From: an uncultured Gammaproteobacteria bacterium
Lineage (GTDB): Bacteria > Pseudomonadota > Gammaproteobacteria > HK1
Assembly: GCA_958295465.1 (NCBI GenBank)
Contig: OY282353.1
Coordinates: 682,001-746,000, forward strand
Direction: 5' to 3'
Length of the DNA stretch: 64,000 nt
The notes under the pieces were generated by a model. That model was not told where the DNA came from. It was given only the letters and a program-made list of their open reading frames with translations, and did no database searches. Of the stretch, positions 17,296 through 27,067 are shown in pieces. The position numbers and the translations under genes are program-made. Position 1 is the first letter of the stretch, and the number at the start of each line of letters is the position of its first letter.

Positions 17296-19557
17296 ATGCA
17301 CGACCTGACCCACACCGTCCGCGAGCTCACGCTCGACACGCTCGAGCCCGCGCCCGAGAACGTGCGCACGGCCCCGCCCGAGGCGGCGGCGCTCGCCGAG
17401 CTCAAGGCGTCCCTCGCCGCCCACGGCCTCCTCGCCTCCCTCGTGGTGCGCCCCGTCGAGGGCGTCCGCCCCCGCTACGCGGTCGTCGCGGGCGGGCGCC
17501 GGCTCGCGGCCCTGAAGGCGCTGGCCGCCGAGGGCGTCATCCCCGTGAACCACCCCGTGCCCTGCCGCGTGGACACGGGCGACACCCCGCCCGCCGAGCT
17601 CTCCCTTGCCGAGAACGTGGTGCGCGTGGCCATGCACCCCGCCGACCAGGCGCAAGCCTTCGGCCGCCTCGCCGCCGGGGGCGCCTCCGCCGCCGCCATC
17701 GCCGCCCGGTTCGGCGTCTCCGAGCGGGTGGTCGCGCAGCGGCTGCGTCTGGGCAACGCCGCCCCGGCGCTGCTCGACGCCTACCGCGCGGGCGACCTCG
17801 ACCTCGACACCGTGCAGGCGTTCGCGATGACCGCCGACACCGCGCGGCAGAGGGCGGTCTACGAGGAGCTGCGGGCCGGGCACGTCCGGCCCTCGCCCTG
17901 GCAGGTGCGGCGCAGACTCGCCGAGGGCCGGGTGCCGGGGACGGCGGCGCTCGCCCGCTTCGTGGGCGTGGAGGCGTACGAGGCCGCGGGCGGCGCCCTC
18001 GACCGCGACCTCTTCGCCGGCGACGAAGGTGATGGCGAAGGGCTGTGGTTCGAGGACCCGAAGCTCCTCTCGGACCTCGCGATGCAGCGCCTGCGCGTGG
18101 CCGCCGATGAATTGGAGAGCCACTGGAAGTGGGCCGAGCCGGTGCTCGATGCGGACTGGAGCACCACCGCGCGCTTCGGACGGGTGCATCCGGCGCCCGC
18201 GATGCCGACCGACGCCGAGCGGGCCGAGCTCGACCGCCTCGAAGCCCGGCTCGACGCGCTGGCGCAGCAGGACACGGCCTGCGCCGAGGAGGCGCAGGAG
18301 GAGCGCCGGCTGGCCGAGCGCATCGACGCCATCGAGGCCGCGGTCGAGGCGCGGGCGCTGTACTCGCCCGAAGTCCGCGCCATTGCCGGGTGCATCGTCA
18401 CTATCGGCGAAGACGGCGCGATGGCCGTCATCCGGGGACTGGTGCGGCCCGAAGACGTGCCGGCAAAGCCATCCGCTCCGGCGAACGGGGCGACGCCGCA
18501 CGATGCGGGCGGACCTCCGGGAGACGCGGCCCAGACGAACGCCGCCCGGCCGGACCCGCGCATCAGCGCCCCCGCCCGCACGCCGCCCCCCGCCGACCCC
18601 GAGGCCGAGGCCCGCAAGGCGGTGGGGGTGGGCATCGGCCTTGCCGACGACCTGCGCGCCATCCGCACCGCGCACGTCAAGGCCCATCTCGCCTGCCGCT
18701 TCGAGGCCGCCTTCGACCTCCTGCTCTTCCACTTGGCCCGCAGCGTCTTCGGGACCGGGCACGGCGACGGCGCCCTCGACATCGCCGCGCGCCCGACCCC
18801 GGACGTGCCGGCGGTGCGGGCCAACGACCCGGCGTTCGCCAAGGCGAGCGTCGGCATCGCCCATCTGGCCGGGGACCGCGTGGCCCAGCCGCTCGAGTGG
18901 CTGGACCAGCCGGCGGGCGAGGCGTTCGCCGCGCTGCGTGCGATGGACGACTGGCACAAGCAGCAGCTCTTCGCCTCGTGCGTGGCGCGCACCTTGAAGG
19001 GCCAGCTCGCCTTCGAGCCCGGGGCGCGGCCCGAGGCCGAGGCCACGGTGGCGCGGCTCGACATCGACTTCGCCCGGCTCTACCGCCCCGACGCGGCGCT
19101 CCTCTTCGGGCGGCTCCGGAAGGACCGGCTGCTCGCCATCGCCCGCGCGACCCTGGGCGAGGCGTGGGCGGCGGCGCACCGCAACGACCGCAAGGCCGCG
19201 CTCGCCGAGGCGATGGAGACCGCGTTCGCGCCCGGGGCGGCGGTCCCGGCGGGGGTCAGTCCCTCGGCACGCGCGGCGGCGCTCGCCTGGGTCCCGCCCG
19301 GGTTCCGGGCGTTCGACTCCGGAGGGGCGGAGGAGACCGAGGCGCCGGTGGCCGAGGCCGCGGAGGCGGTCCCGCCCGCGAACGGCGGGGACGCCCCCGG
19401 CCCACACGTCATCCCCAACGGCCCGGAGGCGGAGGAGGACCCTGGGGAAACCGCGCATGAGGACGGCGCCGGCGCCGCATCGCAGACGCCGCCCGCGCTC
19501 CCCGGCAACGGCCACGACCCCGGCGCGCTCCCCGCCTTCCTGCGCCGCATGGCCTGA
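17296..19557 (+). CDS. parB: ParB/RepB/Spo0J-family partition protein
   Basis: A 753-aa ParB-like protein. The N-terminal ParB nuclease/CTPase-like domain has NVRTAPPEAAALAELKASLAAHGLL, VVAGGRRLAALKAL and ELSLAENVVRVAMHPADQ (about residues 15-115). The HTH domain follows at about 125-150 (ASAAAIAARFGVSERVVAQRLRL). The long C-terminal half is Ala-rich and charged, typical of the plasmid/ICE subfamily, which exceeds chromosomal ParB (about 300 aa). No parA is seen, so it may act as a DNA-binding or regulatory protein rather than in classical segregation. ATG 17296 follows AAAGGAGAG. Confidence 0.85.
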   Translation: MHDLTHTVRELTLDTLEPAPENVRTAPPEAAALAELKASLAAHGLLASLVVRPVEGVRPRYAVVAGGRRLAALKALAAEGVIPVNHPVPCRVDTGDTPPAELSLAENVVRVAMHPADQAQAFGRLAAGGASAAAIAARFGVSERVVAQRLRLGNAAPALLDAYRAGDLDLDTVQAFAMTADTARQRAVYEELRAGHVRPSPWQVRRRLAEGRVPGTAALARFVGVEAYEAAGGALDRDLFAGDEGDGEGLWFEDPKLLSDLAMQRLRVAADELESHWKWAEPVLDADWSTTARFGRVHPAPAMPTDAERAELDRLEARLDALAQQDTACAEEAQEERRLAERIDAIEAAVEARALYSPEVRAIAGCIVTIGEDGAMAVIRGLVRPEDVPAKPSAPANGATPHDAGGPPGDAAQTNAARPDPRISAPARTPPPADPEAEARKAVGVGIGLADDLRAIRTAHVKAHLACRFEAAFDLLLFHLARSVFGTGHGDGALDIAARPTPDVPAVRANDPAFAKASVGIAHLAGDRVAQPLEWLDQPAGEAFAALRAMDDWHKQQLFASCVARTLKGQLAFEPGARPEAEATVARLDIDFARLYRPDAALLFGRLRKDRLLAIARATLGEAWAAAHRNDRKAALAEAMETAFAPGAAVPAGVSPSARAAALAWVPPGFRAFDSGGAEETEAPVAEAAEAVPPANGGDAPGPHVIPNGPEAEEDPGETAHEDGAGAASQTPPALPGNGHDPGALPAFLRRMA

Positions 19558-19608
19558 CGCCGCACCCGCGCATCGACCGCACCCCCTGGACGAGGAGGAC
19601 TCATCCCC

Positions 19609-20424
19609 ATGACCGCACCGCATCCCCCCGCCCCGCCGGGCGCGCTCCGGCCCTGGCGCCCGGACGTGGCCGACCCCGGCCGCTTCGACGTGCCTCCCGA
19701 GCCCACGCCCGTGGACGGGGACACCCTGGTGATGGAGGCGGAGCTCGAGCCGCCCGAGGCCCAGGCGCTCTTCCGGGCGCTCCAACGGGCCGGACTCGCC
19801 CCGAGGGTGCGCGCGCCCGACCCCCGGTGCGCGGGACTCGCCTGGTACGACCGGCTCGCGCGGGTGCGCGGCGTCTCCACCCGCGTCTCCGTGAACGGGC
19901 GCACCTGCACCCCGGCCGAGGTCCCGGTGGCCGAGGGCGCCATCCGAGAGCCGCGGCCCGAGGCCGTCGTCATGAGTTTGCGCATCGCCCACCCGCCGGC
20001 GCCGGGCAGGGAGGCGGCGTGCGAGGAGACGCGCACCCTCCCCGCCGACCTCGCCTTCGCCGGCGCCCCCTGGGCCTGGGTCGGGGCCGCGCGCCCGCTG
20101 GTGACGCGCGACTCCGGCATCACCCCCGAGACCCTGGCGGGGCTGCTCCGCGCCGCGTTCTTCTGCCCCTCCGACGCCGCGGACGCCGACTCGTGGGAGA
20201 CGCAGAGCGCGCGCTTCGACGAGGAGGCGCTGCACGCCGCGCTCCTGCTGCTCGCCTCCGAGGACGAGGCCCGCCGTCGCACCATCGCCGAAGCGGTCGC
20301 CCGCGAGCTGCTCTGGCTGCTCCCCACCGATCGGCAGGCGGTCATCACCGTGTGCGCCGGACAGGTCTCCGTCGCCTTCGGCGCGCCTGTCCACCCGTCC
20401 CTCGCAAAGGAGGACCGTCCATGA
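19609..20424 (+). CDS. Hypothetical protein in the ParB-DUF2958 gene cluster
   Basis: A 271-aa protein without a recognised domain. It starts with a proline-rich segment, and its middle (ALFRALQRAGLAPRVRAPDPRC) and C-terminal helices are Ala/Arg-rich. ATG 19609 has GAGGAGGACTCATCCCC before it. Its stop overlaps the start of the DUF2958 gene (ATGA), so the two are translationally coupled. No export signal. Confidence 0.65.
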   Translation: MTAPHPPAPPGALRPWRPDVADPGRFDVPPEPTPVDGDTLVMEAELEPPEAQALFRALQRAGLAPRVRAPDPRCAGLAWYDRLARVRGVSTRVSVNGRTCTPAEVPVAEGAIREPRPEAVVMSLRIAHPPAPGREAACEETRTLPADLAFAGAPWAWVGAARPLVTRDSGITPETLAGLLRAAFFCPSDAADADSWETQSARFDEEALHAALLLLASEDEARRRTIAEAVARELLWLLPTDRQAVITVCAGQVSVAFGAPVHPSLAKEDRP

Positions 20425-20804
20425 AGCTCATCACCGCCCCGCTGCACAGGCGGCTGCTCGCCAACGGCGCCCGCCCCGGCGCCGACCACGTCCCGGTGCT
20501 CAAGCTCTTCGACCCTTGCGGGTCCGCCACCTGGCTCTTCACCGAGATGGACCCGGACCATCCCGACCGGCTGTTCGGCCTGTGCGACCCCGGCCAGGGC
20601 TGTCCCGAGCCCGGGTACGCGAGCTTGTCGGAGCTCGCCCGCGTGCGAGGCCGCTTCGGGCTGCCCCTTGAGCGCGACCGCTACTTCACAGCCTGCGCTC
20701 CGCTCTCCGTCTACACCGCCGCCGCCCGCCGCGCCGGGCGCATCGTCGAGCGCGGAGCCGAGCTTGATGCCGCCCTGCGCGCATATCGGGAGGGCACGCC
20801 ATGA
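20421..20804 (+). CDS. DUF2958-family protein
   Basis: A 127-aa protein: VPVLKLFDPCGSATWLFTEMDPDHPDRLFGLCDPGQGCPEPGYASLSELARVRGRFGLPLERDRYFTA. This is the signature of DUF2958 (ATWL.TE.DP, FGLCD.G.G.PE.GY.SL.EL). The family is common in plasmids and ICEs beside ParB and methylase/helicase genes; its biochemical role is unknown. ATG 20421 overlaps the previous stop and has AAGGAGG upstream. Confidence 0.82.
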   Translation: MKLITAPLHRRLLANGARPGADHVPVLKLFDPCGSATWLFTEMDPDHPDRLFGLCDPGQGCPEPGYASLSELARVRGRFGLPLERDRYFTACAPLSVYTAAARRAGRIVERGAELDAALRAYREGTP

Positions 20805-20900
20805 CCGCCCGGACCGGCCGTCCGGCCATTCCCCCCTTGCCCCGTCATCCGACCCCCACGGCCGGGATGGGGGGTGTCGTTCCACCACGAGGAGACTGCC

Positions 20901-21269
20901 ATGCCTGCCGCTGAACCTGCCGTTGTCCAGGAAGCCGTTGCACCGGAGGCCCCGCGTACCACACCCGAAGCCGCACCTCCGGACCCCCACCCGATGGACC
21001 CGCGCCGGGGGACGGGGCTCTCGCCCCGCTTCGCGGCACTCCTGTGCTGGCTGCTCGGCCTCCCGCCCATGACCCGGCCGGTCATCACCAACGTGGCCGT
21101 CTCCGGCGAATGCGTGCTGGTGGCCACCGACGAGGACCCGTTCTTCGACACCCCGCTCGGCGACTGGGGCGACGTGGAGCGCAACTTGCGCGAGTGGGGC
21201 GCGGTGTGCGAGGCCGACGCCGCGACCGTCGAGGCGCTGGTGTGCAAGGCGCGCGGAGTGGGACCGTGA
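20901..21269 (+). CDS. Hypothetical protein (about 120 aa)
   Basis: A 122-aa protein with a disordered Ala/Pro/Glu-rich N-terminus (about 1-35) and a compact C-terminal part (MTRPVITNVAVSGECVLVATDEDPFFDTPLGDWGDVERNLREWG). It is the kind of small conserved protein found in ICE gene clusters, but no named family is recognised. ATG 20901 is preceded by CGAGGAGACTGCC. Its stop overlaps the next start (GTGA). Confidence 0.6.
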   Translation: MPAAEPAVVQEAVAPEAPRTTPEAAPPDPHPMDPRRGTGLSPRFAALLCWLLGLPPMTRPVITNVAVSGECVLVATDEDPFFDTPLGDWGDVERNLREWGAVCEADAATVEALVCKARGVGP

Positions 21270-21547
21270 GCGGCCCCGACGCCCTGCCCCCGGGCTTCGA
21301 CCGCCACGCCGACGCCCTCGCCATCGTGGGCGGCGGCGCCTGCAATCCCTCCGGCATCGCCCTGACCCTCGTCGCCGCCTGCCGGCAGGTGCGCGAGGCG
21401 GGCGGCGACGTGCGCACCGACCCCGCGGTGCGGCTCATCGGGACGCAGCTCGCATTCCTGCTGAACGCGAACTCGGACACCGACGACTACGGCGCGCTGG
21501 TGGCCGCCTGCCGCGCACGCGCCGGGACGACCTCGCCCATCCGTTAG
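21266..21547 (+). CDS. Small hypothetical protein, translationally coupled
   Basis: A 93-aa frame starting at GTG 21266, overlapping the preceding TGA. Sequence: DALAIVGGGACNPSGIALTLVAACRQVREAGGDVRTDPAVRLIGTQLAFLLN. The NPSGI and DPAVRLI segments recur, as far as I recall, in small uncharacterised proteins of element-borne parB clusters. No domain assignment. Confidence 0.55.
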   Translation: MSGPDALPPGFDRHADALAIVGGGACNPSGIALTLVAACRQVREAGGDVRTDPAVRLIGTQLAFLLNANSDTDDYGALVAACRARAGTTSPIR

Positions 21548-21636
21548 CGCCGTCCCCGGGCGTCGTGGAAGGGAGCGCCTTCCTCCCCCGCCGTCCGGTC
21601 CGCCTGTCCTTTCCGCTCTCTCTCAGGAGAACCGCC

Positions 21637-24600
21637 ATGCTCGACGCCTCCCCGGCGGCGGATGCGCCCGTGCGCCCGCCCGCCGTGCCTGCTCGCCTGT
21701 CCGCCGACGCCCCCGAGCCCCGGGGCGTCCCCCCGAAGCCTCGCGCCCTGCTCGCCGCCGCCGCGGCCCTCCTGCCCCGGCTGGAGGCGGGGCAGGCCCT
21801 GGATGCGCCCACCTTGCGCGAGGTCCTCACCCGCGCCTTCGGCGGCTCCGACGCCCAGGGCGCCTGGGTCTGGAAGGACGCCTACGAGGCGGCCGAGGCC
21901 GCACTGGTGCTGTTCCTCAAGCGCTGGGGCCGCACCATGCGCCGCGAGGCCGGGTCCCCCGAGGGGATGCTCGCGATGCTCGACGCCCTGGCTGCGTTGG
22001 AGCCCTCCCACACCCGGCGCTCCGAGGGGCAGGTCGCCCGCCAGCAGTTCTCCACGCCGCTCCCCCTTGCCTACGCGGTGCTCCAGGCCGCGCGGGTGCG
22101 TCCAGGGGACGTGGTGCTGGAGCCCTCCGCCGGGACCGGGATGCTGGCCGTCCTTGCCGAGTGCGCCCTCGGGTCCCGGGCCGCGGGGGCGCTGCACCTG
22201 AACGAGCTCGCCGCCGTGCGGGCGGGGATGCTGGACGGGCTGTTCCCCGAAGCGTCGGTGACCCGCCACAACGCCGAGGCCATCGGGGACTGCCTGCCCC
22301 ATGTGCGGCCCTCGGTGGTGCTCATGAACCCGCCGTTCTCCACCACCCCGGGCGTGGACCGCAGGCGGCGCGGGGCGGACTTGCTCCACGTGCGCGCGGC
22401 CTTCGCCCTGCTGCCTCCGGGCGGGCGGCTGGTGGCCATCACCGGGCACGGCTGCCTGCCGGGCGGCAGGGACTGGGCCGGCGCCTTCGGACGCCTGGAC
22501 CCGCCCCCGCGCACCGTCTTCTCCGTCGCGGTGGACGGGCGCGCCTACGCCCGGCGCGGGACGGGGTTCGCGACGCGCCTCACCGTCATCGACCGCGACC
22601 CCGGGCGGACCCCGAGTGTCTCCATCGACCCCGATGCGCGGGTCAATGATGCCGCCGCGCTCCTGCGGGCCGTCGTGCGCGACGTCCCGCCGCGGCTCAC
22701 CCTCGCGCCGGTGCCGGGCGACCTGTTCGGCCCGAGACCTGCGAAGGTGTCCGTGGTCCGGGCGGGCGGTGGACGCAAGGCGAAGCCCGAGACCCGGAAC
22801 GTCGAGGCGGCCGGGCAGGCCGGGTCCCGGAACGCCGAGCCCGAAGCGACCGAGCCGCACGGCTGGGGACCGGTCGCCGAGCTGGCCTACGAGACGGGCG
22901 GGGTTGACGGTGACGGTGACTGCGGCGATGCGGATGCCGGCGCCACGGAGCATCCCTCCACCGGGGCCGGGGCGGTCTACGAGCCCTGGCGCCCGCGCAC
23001 GGTGCGCGTTGCGGGGGCGGCCGAGCACCCGACGCCGCTCGTGCAGTCGGCGGCGATGGCCGCGGTCGCGCCGCCCGCGCCGTCGTACCGCCCGCGCCTC
23101 CCGGTGCGGGTGGTCGCGGACGGGTGCTTGTCCGACGCCCAGCTCGAAAGCGTCGTGCTCGCGGGCGAGGCGCACTCGCGGAGGCTGGCCGCCCGGATGC
23201 GGGTGTCCGCGGACTGGGAGACCGTCGAGCGCGTCGCGGACGAGGGCGTGTCCGGGGACGGTGCGGTGGATGACGACGGGGAGGCGTACTCCGCTCCCGT
23301 GCGCTTCCGCAGGGGCTGGATGCTCGGCGACGGCACCGGCTGCGGCAAGGGCCGGCAGGTGGCCGCGGTGGTCATCGACCAGTGGCTGCGGGGCAGGCGC
23401 CGGGCGCTGTGGCTCTCCCAGTCCGACAAGCTCCTCGAAGACGCCCGCCGCGACTGGGCCGCGCTCGGGGGACGGGAGGCCGACGTCATCGCGCTCGCGA
23501 AGGTGCGCTCGGGGGAGGACGTGCCGTTCGATGCCGGCATCCTCTTCGCCACCTACGCGACGCTGCGCAGTCCGGCCCGCCAGGGGCGGCGCTCGCGCCT
23601 GGAGCAGGTCGTCGCCTGGCTCGCGGGCGGGCTGGACGAAGCGCATCGCCATGCCTTTCAGGGTGTCGTCGTCTTCGACGAGGCCCACGCGATGGCCAAC
23701 GCCGCCGGGGGGATGGGGAGCCGCGGGCGGGTCGCGCCCTCGCAGCAGGGCCGGGCGGGCTTGAAGCTCCAATCCGCGCTGCCCGATGCGCGGGTGCTCT
23801 ACGTCTCCGCCACCGGGGCCACCACCCTGCCCGGGCTCGCCTACGCGGGGCGGCTGGGCCTGTGGGCCGCGGGCGAGACCCCCTTCGAGACCCGCGAGGC
23901 GTTCATCTGCGCGATGGAGGCGGGCGGGGTCGCGGCGATGGAGGTCGTTGCACGGGACCTGAAGGCGCTGGGGTTGTACCAGGCCCGCGCGCTCTCGTAT
24001 GCGGGCGTCGAGGTGGAGGTCGTCGAGCACGCCCTGACCGCAGAGCAACGGAGGATTTACGACGCCTACGCGGGCGCGTTCCAGGTGATTCACGCACACC
24101 TCGACGCCGCCCTCCAGGCCACCGGCGTGACCGACGGGCGGGAGACCCTGAACCGCAACGCCAAGTCCGCCGCGCTCTCCGCCTTCGAGGGCGCCAAGCA
24201 GCGCTTCTTCGGCCACCTGCTCACCGCCATGAAGTGCCCCACCCTCCTCCGGGCGGTGGAGGCGGACTTGGAGGCAGGCCGCGCCTGCGTCGTCCAGCTC
24301 GTCTCCACCGGCGAGGCGCTGCTCGAACGCCGGTTGGCCGAGCTCCCCGTGGACGAGTGGAACGACCTGAGCGTGGACCTGACCCCTCGGGAGTACGTCA
24401 TCGACTACCTCGCCCACGCCTTCCCGGTGCAGCGCATGGCGCCCTTCACCGATGAGAGCGGGAACTTGATGAGCCGGCCGATGTTCGACCGGGACGGGCA
24501 CCCGGTGCTCTCCCAGGAGGCGCTGGCCGCCCGCGATGCGCTCATCGAGAGTCTGGCCGCACTGCCGCCCGTACAGTCGGCCTTGGACCAAGTTGTCCAT

Positions 24601-26199
24601 CACTTCGGCCACGAGGCCGTCGCCGAGGTCACCGGGCGCAGCCGCCGGGTGGTGAAGCTCGTCGATGCGGGTGGCGAGCGCCTGGCCGTGCGCAGCCGCC
24701 CCGGGTCGTCGAACCTCGCCGAGACCGCCGCCTTCATGGCCGGGGAGAAGAAGGTGCTCGTCTTCTCCATGGCCGGGGGCACCGGGCGGAGCTACCACGC
24801 GGACCTCTCGTGCGGGAACCCCGCCCGGCGCGTGCACTACCTGCTGGAGCCCGGCTGGCGCGCGGACCAGGCCATCCAGGGGCTCGGGCGCACCCACCGC
24901 ACGCACCAGGCATCGGCCCCGCTCTTCCGGCCCGTCTCCACCGACGTGCGGGGCGAGCGGCGCTTCATCAGCACCATCGCCCGGAGGCTCGACGCCCTCG
25001 GCGCCATCACCCGCGGCCAGCGCGCAGCGCAGGCCGGGGGGCTGTTCCGGGCCGAAGACAACCTGGAGAGCGTCTACGCGAAGGCGGCGCTGCGGCTGCT
25101 CTACCTGGCCCTTGCCCGGGGGGATGTCGCAGGCTGGACCCTCGAACGCTTCGAGACCGCCACCGGCCTCTCGCTCCTGACCGGGGAGGGGGCGGTGCGC
25201 GAAGCCCTGCCGCCGATGTCGCGGTTCCTGAACCGCCTCCTCGCACTCCCCATCGACGACCAGAACGCCCTGTTCGCCGCCCTTGAGGTCCGCATCGCGG
25301 CCAAGGTCGCCGAGGCGGTCGAGGGCGGGGTCTACGAGCAGGGGGTGGAGACCGTGCGGGCCGACTCCCTCGTCCTCGAATCGCGCGAGGCGGTCTTCGT
25401 GCACGCCGCCTCCGGGGCCGCCACCGCGCTCTGCGCCATCCGCCGCCGCGACCGGCTCAAGGCCCTCACCGCCGACGGGGCGTTGCGGATGCACGGCGAG
25501 GCGCTGGCCGCGGGGCGAAGCGCCCGCCTGGTGGCGAACCCGCGCTCGGGACGGGCCGCGCTCGTGGTCCCCGCGCCCGCGCGGATGCTCGACGACGGCG
25601 GGGTCGAGGACCGGGTCCGGCTCGTGCGCCCGGCCGTGCGCGACACGATGGCCGGCGAGGCGCTGGCGGCTTCCCACTGGCAGGAAGCTGAGCCTTCGCG
25701 CTGGCGCGCGCTCTGGGAGGCGGAGCTCGAAGCGCTGCCCACGCACGCCGAGTCCCGCCTGTGGCTCGTCTCCGGGCTCCTGCTCCCCCTGTGGGACCGG
25801 CTGCCCACCGACAGCGTGCGGGTGCGCACCCTCACCACCGACGCGGGCGAACGCCTCATCGGGCGCACCCTCGGGGCCGCGCAGGCGCAGGCGCTGCGCC
25901 TTGCGCTGGGGCTCGGCGGCGGCGTCGCCCTCACCGCGGGCGAGGTCCACGAGGCGGTCATCGGCTGCGGGACCGCCTTCCCGCTGGCCAACGGCTGGCG
26001 GCTCGCGCGCCGGCGCGCGATGGGGGCACTGCGCGTCGAGGTCGAGGGACCGGCCGACACCGACCTGCCGGCACTGAAGCGCCTCGGGTGCACCACCGAA
26101 ATCGTCGCCTGGCGCACCCGCGTGCTCGTGCCCGGTGCGGACACCCTCGCACGCCTGCTCGAGCGCTGGCCGCTCGGCGAGGGCACCGCTGCGGGTTGA
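21637..26199 (+). CDS. Giant N6-adenine methylase / strawberry-notch-type helicase
   Basis: A 1520-aa protein. The methyltransferase comes first: motif I LEPSAGTGML (about 161-170) and the catalytic NPPF (231-234). A Pro/Ala-rich linker follows, then a superfamily 2 (strawberry-notch/SNF2-like) helicase with Walker A GDGTGCGKGRQ (near 565), DEAH box VVVFDEAHAMANA (near 680), LYVSATGATTLPGLAYAGRLGLW (motif III region) and the motif VI-like QAIQGLGRTHRTHQ (near 1080). The C-terminal strawberry-notch domain completes it. Such methylase-helicase fusions are found on large plasmids and phages and are proposed to act in anti-restriction or DNA modification. ATG 21637 follows TCAGGAGAACCGCC. A truncated second copy lies at 54.1-54.5 kb. 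Confidence 0.87.
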   Translation: MLDASPAADAPVRPPAVPARLSADAPEPRGVPPKPRALLAAAAALLPRLEAGQALDAPTLREVLTRAFGGSDAQGAWVWKDAYEAAEAALVLFLKRWGRTMRREAGSPEGMLAMLDALAALEPSHTRRSEGQVARQQFSTPLPLAYAVLQAARVRPGDVVLEPSAGTGMLAVLAECALGSRAAGALHLNELAAVRAGMLDGLFPEASVTRHNAEAIGDCLPHVRPSVVLMNPPFSTTPGVDRRRRGADLLHVRAAFALLPPGGRLVAITGHGCLPGGRDWAGAFGRLDPPPRTVFSVAVDGRAYARRGTGFATRLTVIDRDPGRTPSVSIDPDARVNDAAALLRAVVRDVPPRLTLAPVPGDLFGPRPAKVSVVRAGGGRKAKPETRNVEAAGQAGSRNAEPEATEPHGWGPVAELAYETGGVDGDGDCGDADAGATEHPSTGAGAVYEPWRPRTVRVAGAAEHPTPLVQSAAMAAVAPPAPSYRPRLPVRVVADGCLSDAQLESVVLAGEAHSRRLAARMRVSADWETVERVADEGVSGDGAVDDDGEAYSAPVRFRRGWMLGDGTGCGKGRQVAAVVIDQWLRGRRRALWLSQSDKLLEDARRDWAALGGREADVIALAKVRSGEDVPFDAGILFATYATLRSPARQGRRSRLEQVVAWLAGGLDEAHRHAFQGVVVFDEAHAMANAAGGMGSRGRVAPSQQGRAGLKLQSALPDARVLYVSATGATTLPGLAYAGRLGLWAAGETPFETREAFICAMEAGGVAAMEVVARDLKALGLYQARALSYAGVEVEVVEHALTAEQRRIYDAYAGAFQVIHAHLDAALQATGVTDGRETLNRNAKSAALSAFEGAKQRFFGHLLTAMKCPTLLRAVEADLEAGRACVVQLVSTGEALLERRLAELPVDEWNDLSVDLTPREYVIDYLAHAFPVQRMAPFTDESGNLMSRPMFDRDGHPVLSQEALAARDALIESLAALPPVQSALDQVVHHFGHEAVAEVTGRSRRVVKLVDAGGERLAVRSRPGSSNLAETAAFMAGEKKVLVFSMAGGTGRSYHADLSCGNPARRVHYLLEPGWRADQAIQGLGRTHRTHQASAPLFRPVSTDVRGERRFISTIARRLDALGAITRGQRAAQAGGLFRAEDNLESVYAKAALRLLYLALARGDVAGWTLERFETATGLSLLTGEGAVREALPPMSRFLNRLLALPIDDQNALFAALEVRIAAKVAEAVEGGVYEQGVETVRADSLVLESREAVFVHAASGAATALCAIRRRDRLKALTADGALRMHGEALAAGRSARLVANPRSGRAALVVPAPARMLDDGGVEDRVRLVRPAVRDTMAGEALAASHWQEAEPSRWRALWEAELEALPTHAESRLWLVSGLLLPLWDRLPTDSVRVRTLTTDAGERLIGRTLGAAQAQALRLALGLGGGVALTAGEVHEAVIGCGTAFPLANGWRLARRRAMGALRVEVEGPADTDLPALKRLGCTTEIVAWRTRVLVPGADTLARLLERWPLGEGTAAG

Positions 26200-26318
26200 G
26201 ACGCCGCTCCCTGTCCGTTCCGGCCGGCTTGTGCCGCCGGCCCCTTCCCCTTCGTTCCACACCGCCGCCCGCCCCGCGGGACGGCGGCCCTCGTGCCGTC
26301 CATCGAAGGAGACTCCCC

Positions 26319-27047
26319 ATGACCGACCTGACGACCCCGTCCTTCCGCCCCGTCCCCGGACCCTGCGCCGTCGTGCACTCCGAAGACCCCGCCGTGTACG
26401 GCGCCGGGGCCGCCCCGGAGTCTACGGAGGCCGAACGCCTCGACCGCCTCGACCGCGCAGGCCCCGCCGCACTCGCCTCCCACGAGCTCCTCGCCCTGCT
26501 CGGGCTGCGCCTCGACGCCCCGGCGCTGGCCGCCGCCGGAGGGCTGCGCGGGCTCTGCGACGACCCCCGCGACGCCCTGCGCGAATCGGCGGTCCCGCGC
26601 GACGACCTGCTCCGCGTCCAGGCCCTCCTTGAGGTCCACGCCCGCTGGATGGAGGCGCGGCTGCGCCGCGACGGCTTCATCGGCGGCCCCGGCGACACCC
26701 GGCGCTACGCCGAAGCGCGGCTGCGCGGCTTCAGGGCCGAGGTCTTCGCCGCCTTCTTCCTCGACACCCGCCACCGCGTCATCGCCTTCGAGCCGCTCTT
26801 CCGCGGCACCGTCGACAACGCGAGCGTCCACCCGCGCGAGGTCGTGCGCCGGGCGCTGGTGCACAACGCCGCCGCCGTCATCTTCGCCCACAACCACCCC
26901 TCCGGCGTCGCCGAGCCGAGCCGCCTCGACCGCGCCATCACCGACCGCCTCGTGGGCGCCCTCTCCACCGTCGGCGTGCGGGTCCTCGACCACTTGGTCG
27001 TCGGCGACGGCGAGACCGTCTCGTTCGCCGAGCGCGGGTGGCTCTGA
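26319..27047 (+). CDS. radC: RadC-family JAB/MPN protein
   Basis: A 242-aa protein. An N-terminal UPF0758-like helical region is followed by the MPN/JAMM domain with its metal motif HNHPSGVAEPSRLD (about 191-204) and upstream AEVFAAFFLDTRHRVIAFEPLFRGTVDNASVHPREVVRRAL. RadC proteins accompany mobile elements; they are not DNA-repair enzymes as once thought, and their role is uncertain. ATG 26319 has GAAGGAGACTCCCC upstream. The following Toprim gene begins within a few nt of its stop. Confidence 0.87.
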   Translation: MTDLTTPSFRPVPGPCAVVHSEDPAVYGAGAAPESTEAERLDRLDRAGPAALASHELLALLGLRLDAPALAAAGGLRGLCDDPRDALRESAVPRDDLLRVQALLEVHARWMEARLRRDGFIGGPGDTRRYAEARLRGFRAEVFAAFFLDTRHRVIAFEPLFRGTVDNASVHPREVVRRALVHNAAAVIFAHNHPSGVAEPSRLDRAITDRLVGALSTVGVRVLDHLVVGDGETVSFAERGWL

Positions 27048-27067
27048 GCGTGGCCGGGCACGCGGGT

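Noticed and set aside
17203..20394. 1063-codon open frame on the minus strand
   Set aside because: It is antisense to the ParB and neighbouring genes, which have clear domains and ribosome sites. Long antisense frames are a by-product of high third-position GC.
20802..21072. Short frame overlapping the DUF2958 stop
   Set aside because: The coupled ATG at 20802 gives only about 37 codons of Pro/Arg-rich sequence. The gene at 20901 has a better site and composition.
21544..26262. 1572-codon open frame on the minus strand
   Set aside because: It mirrors the methylase/helicase gene exactly and has no recognisable motif.
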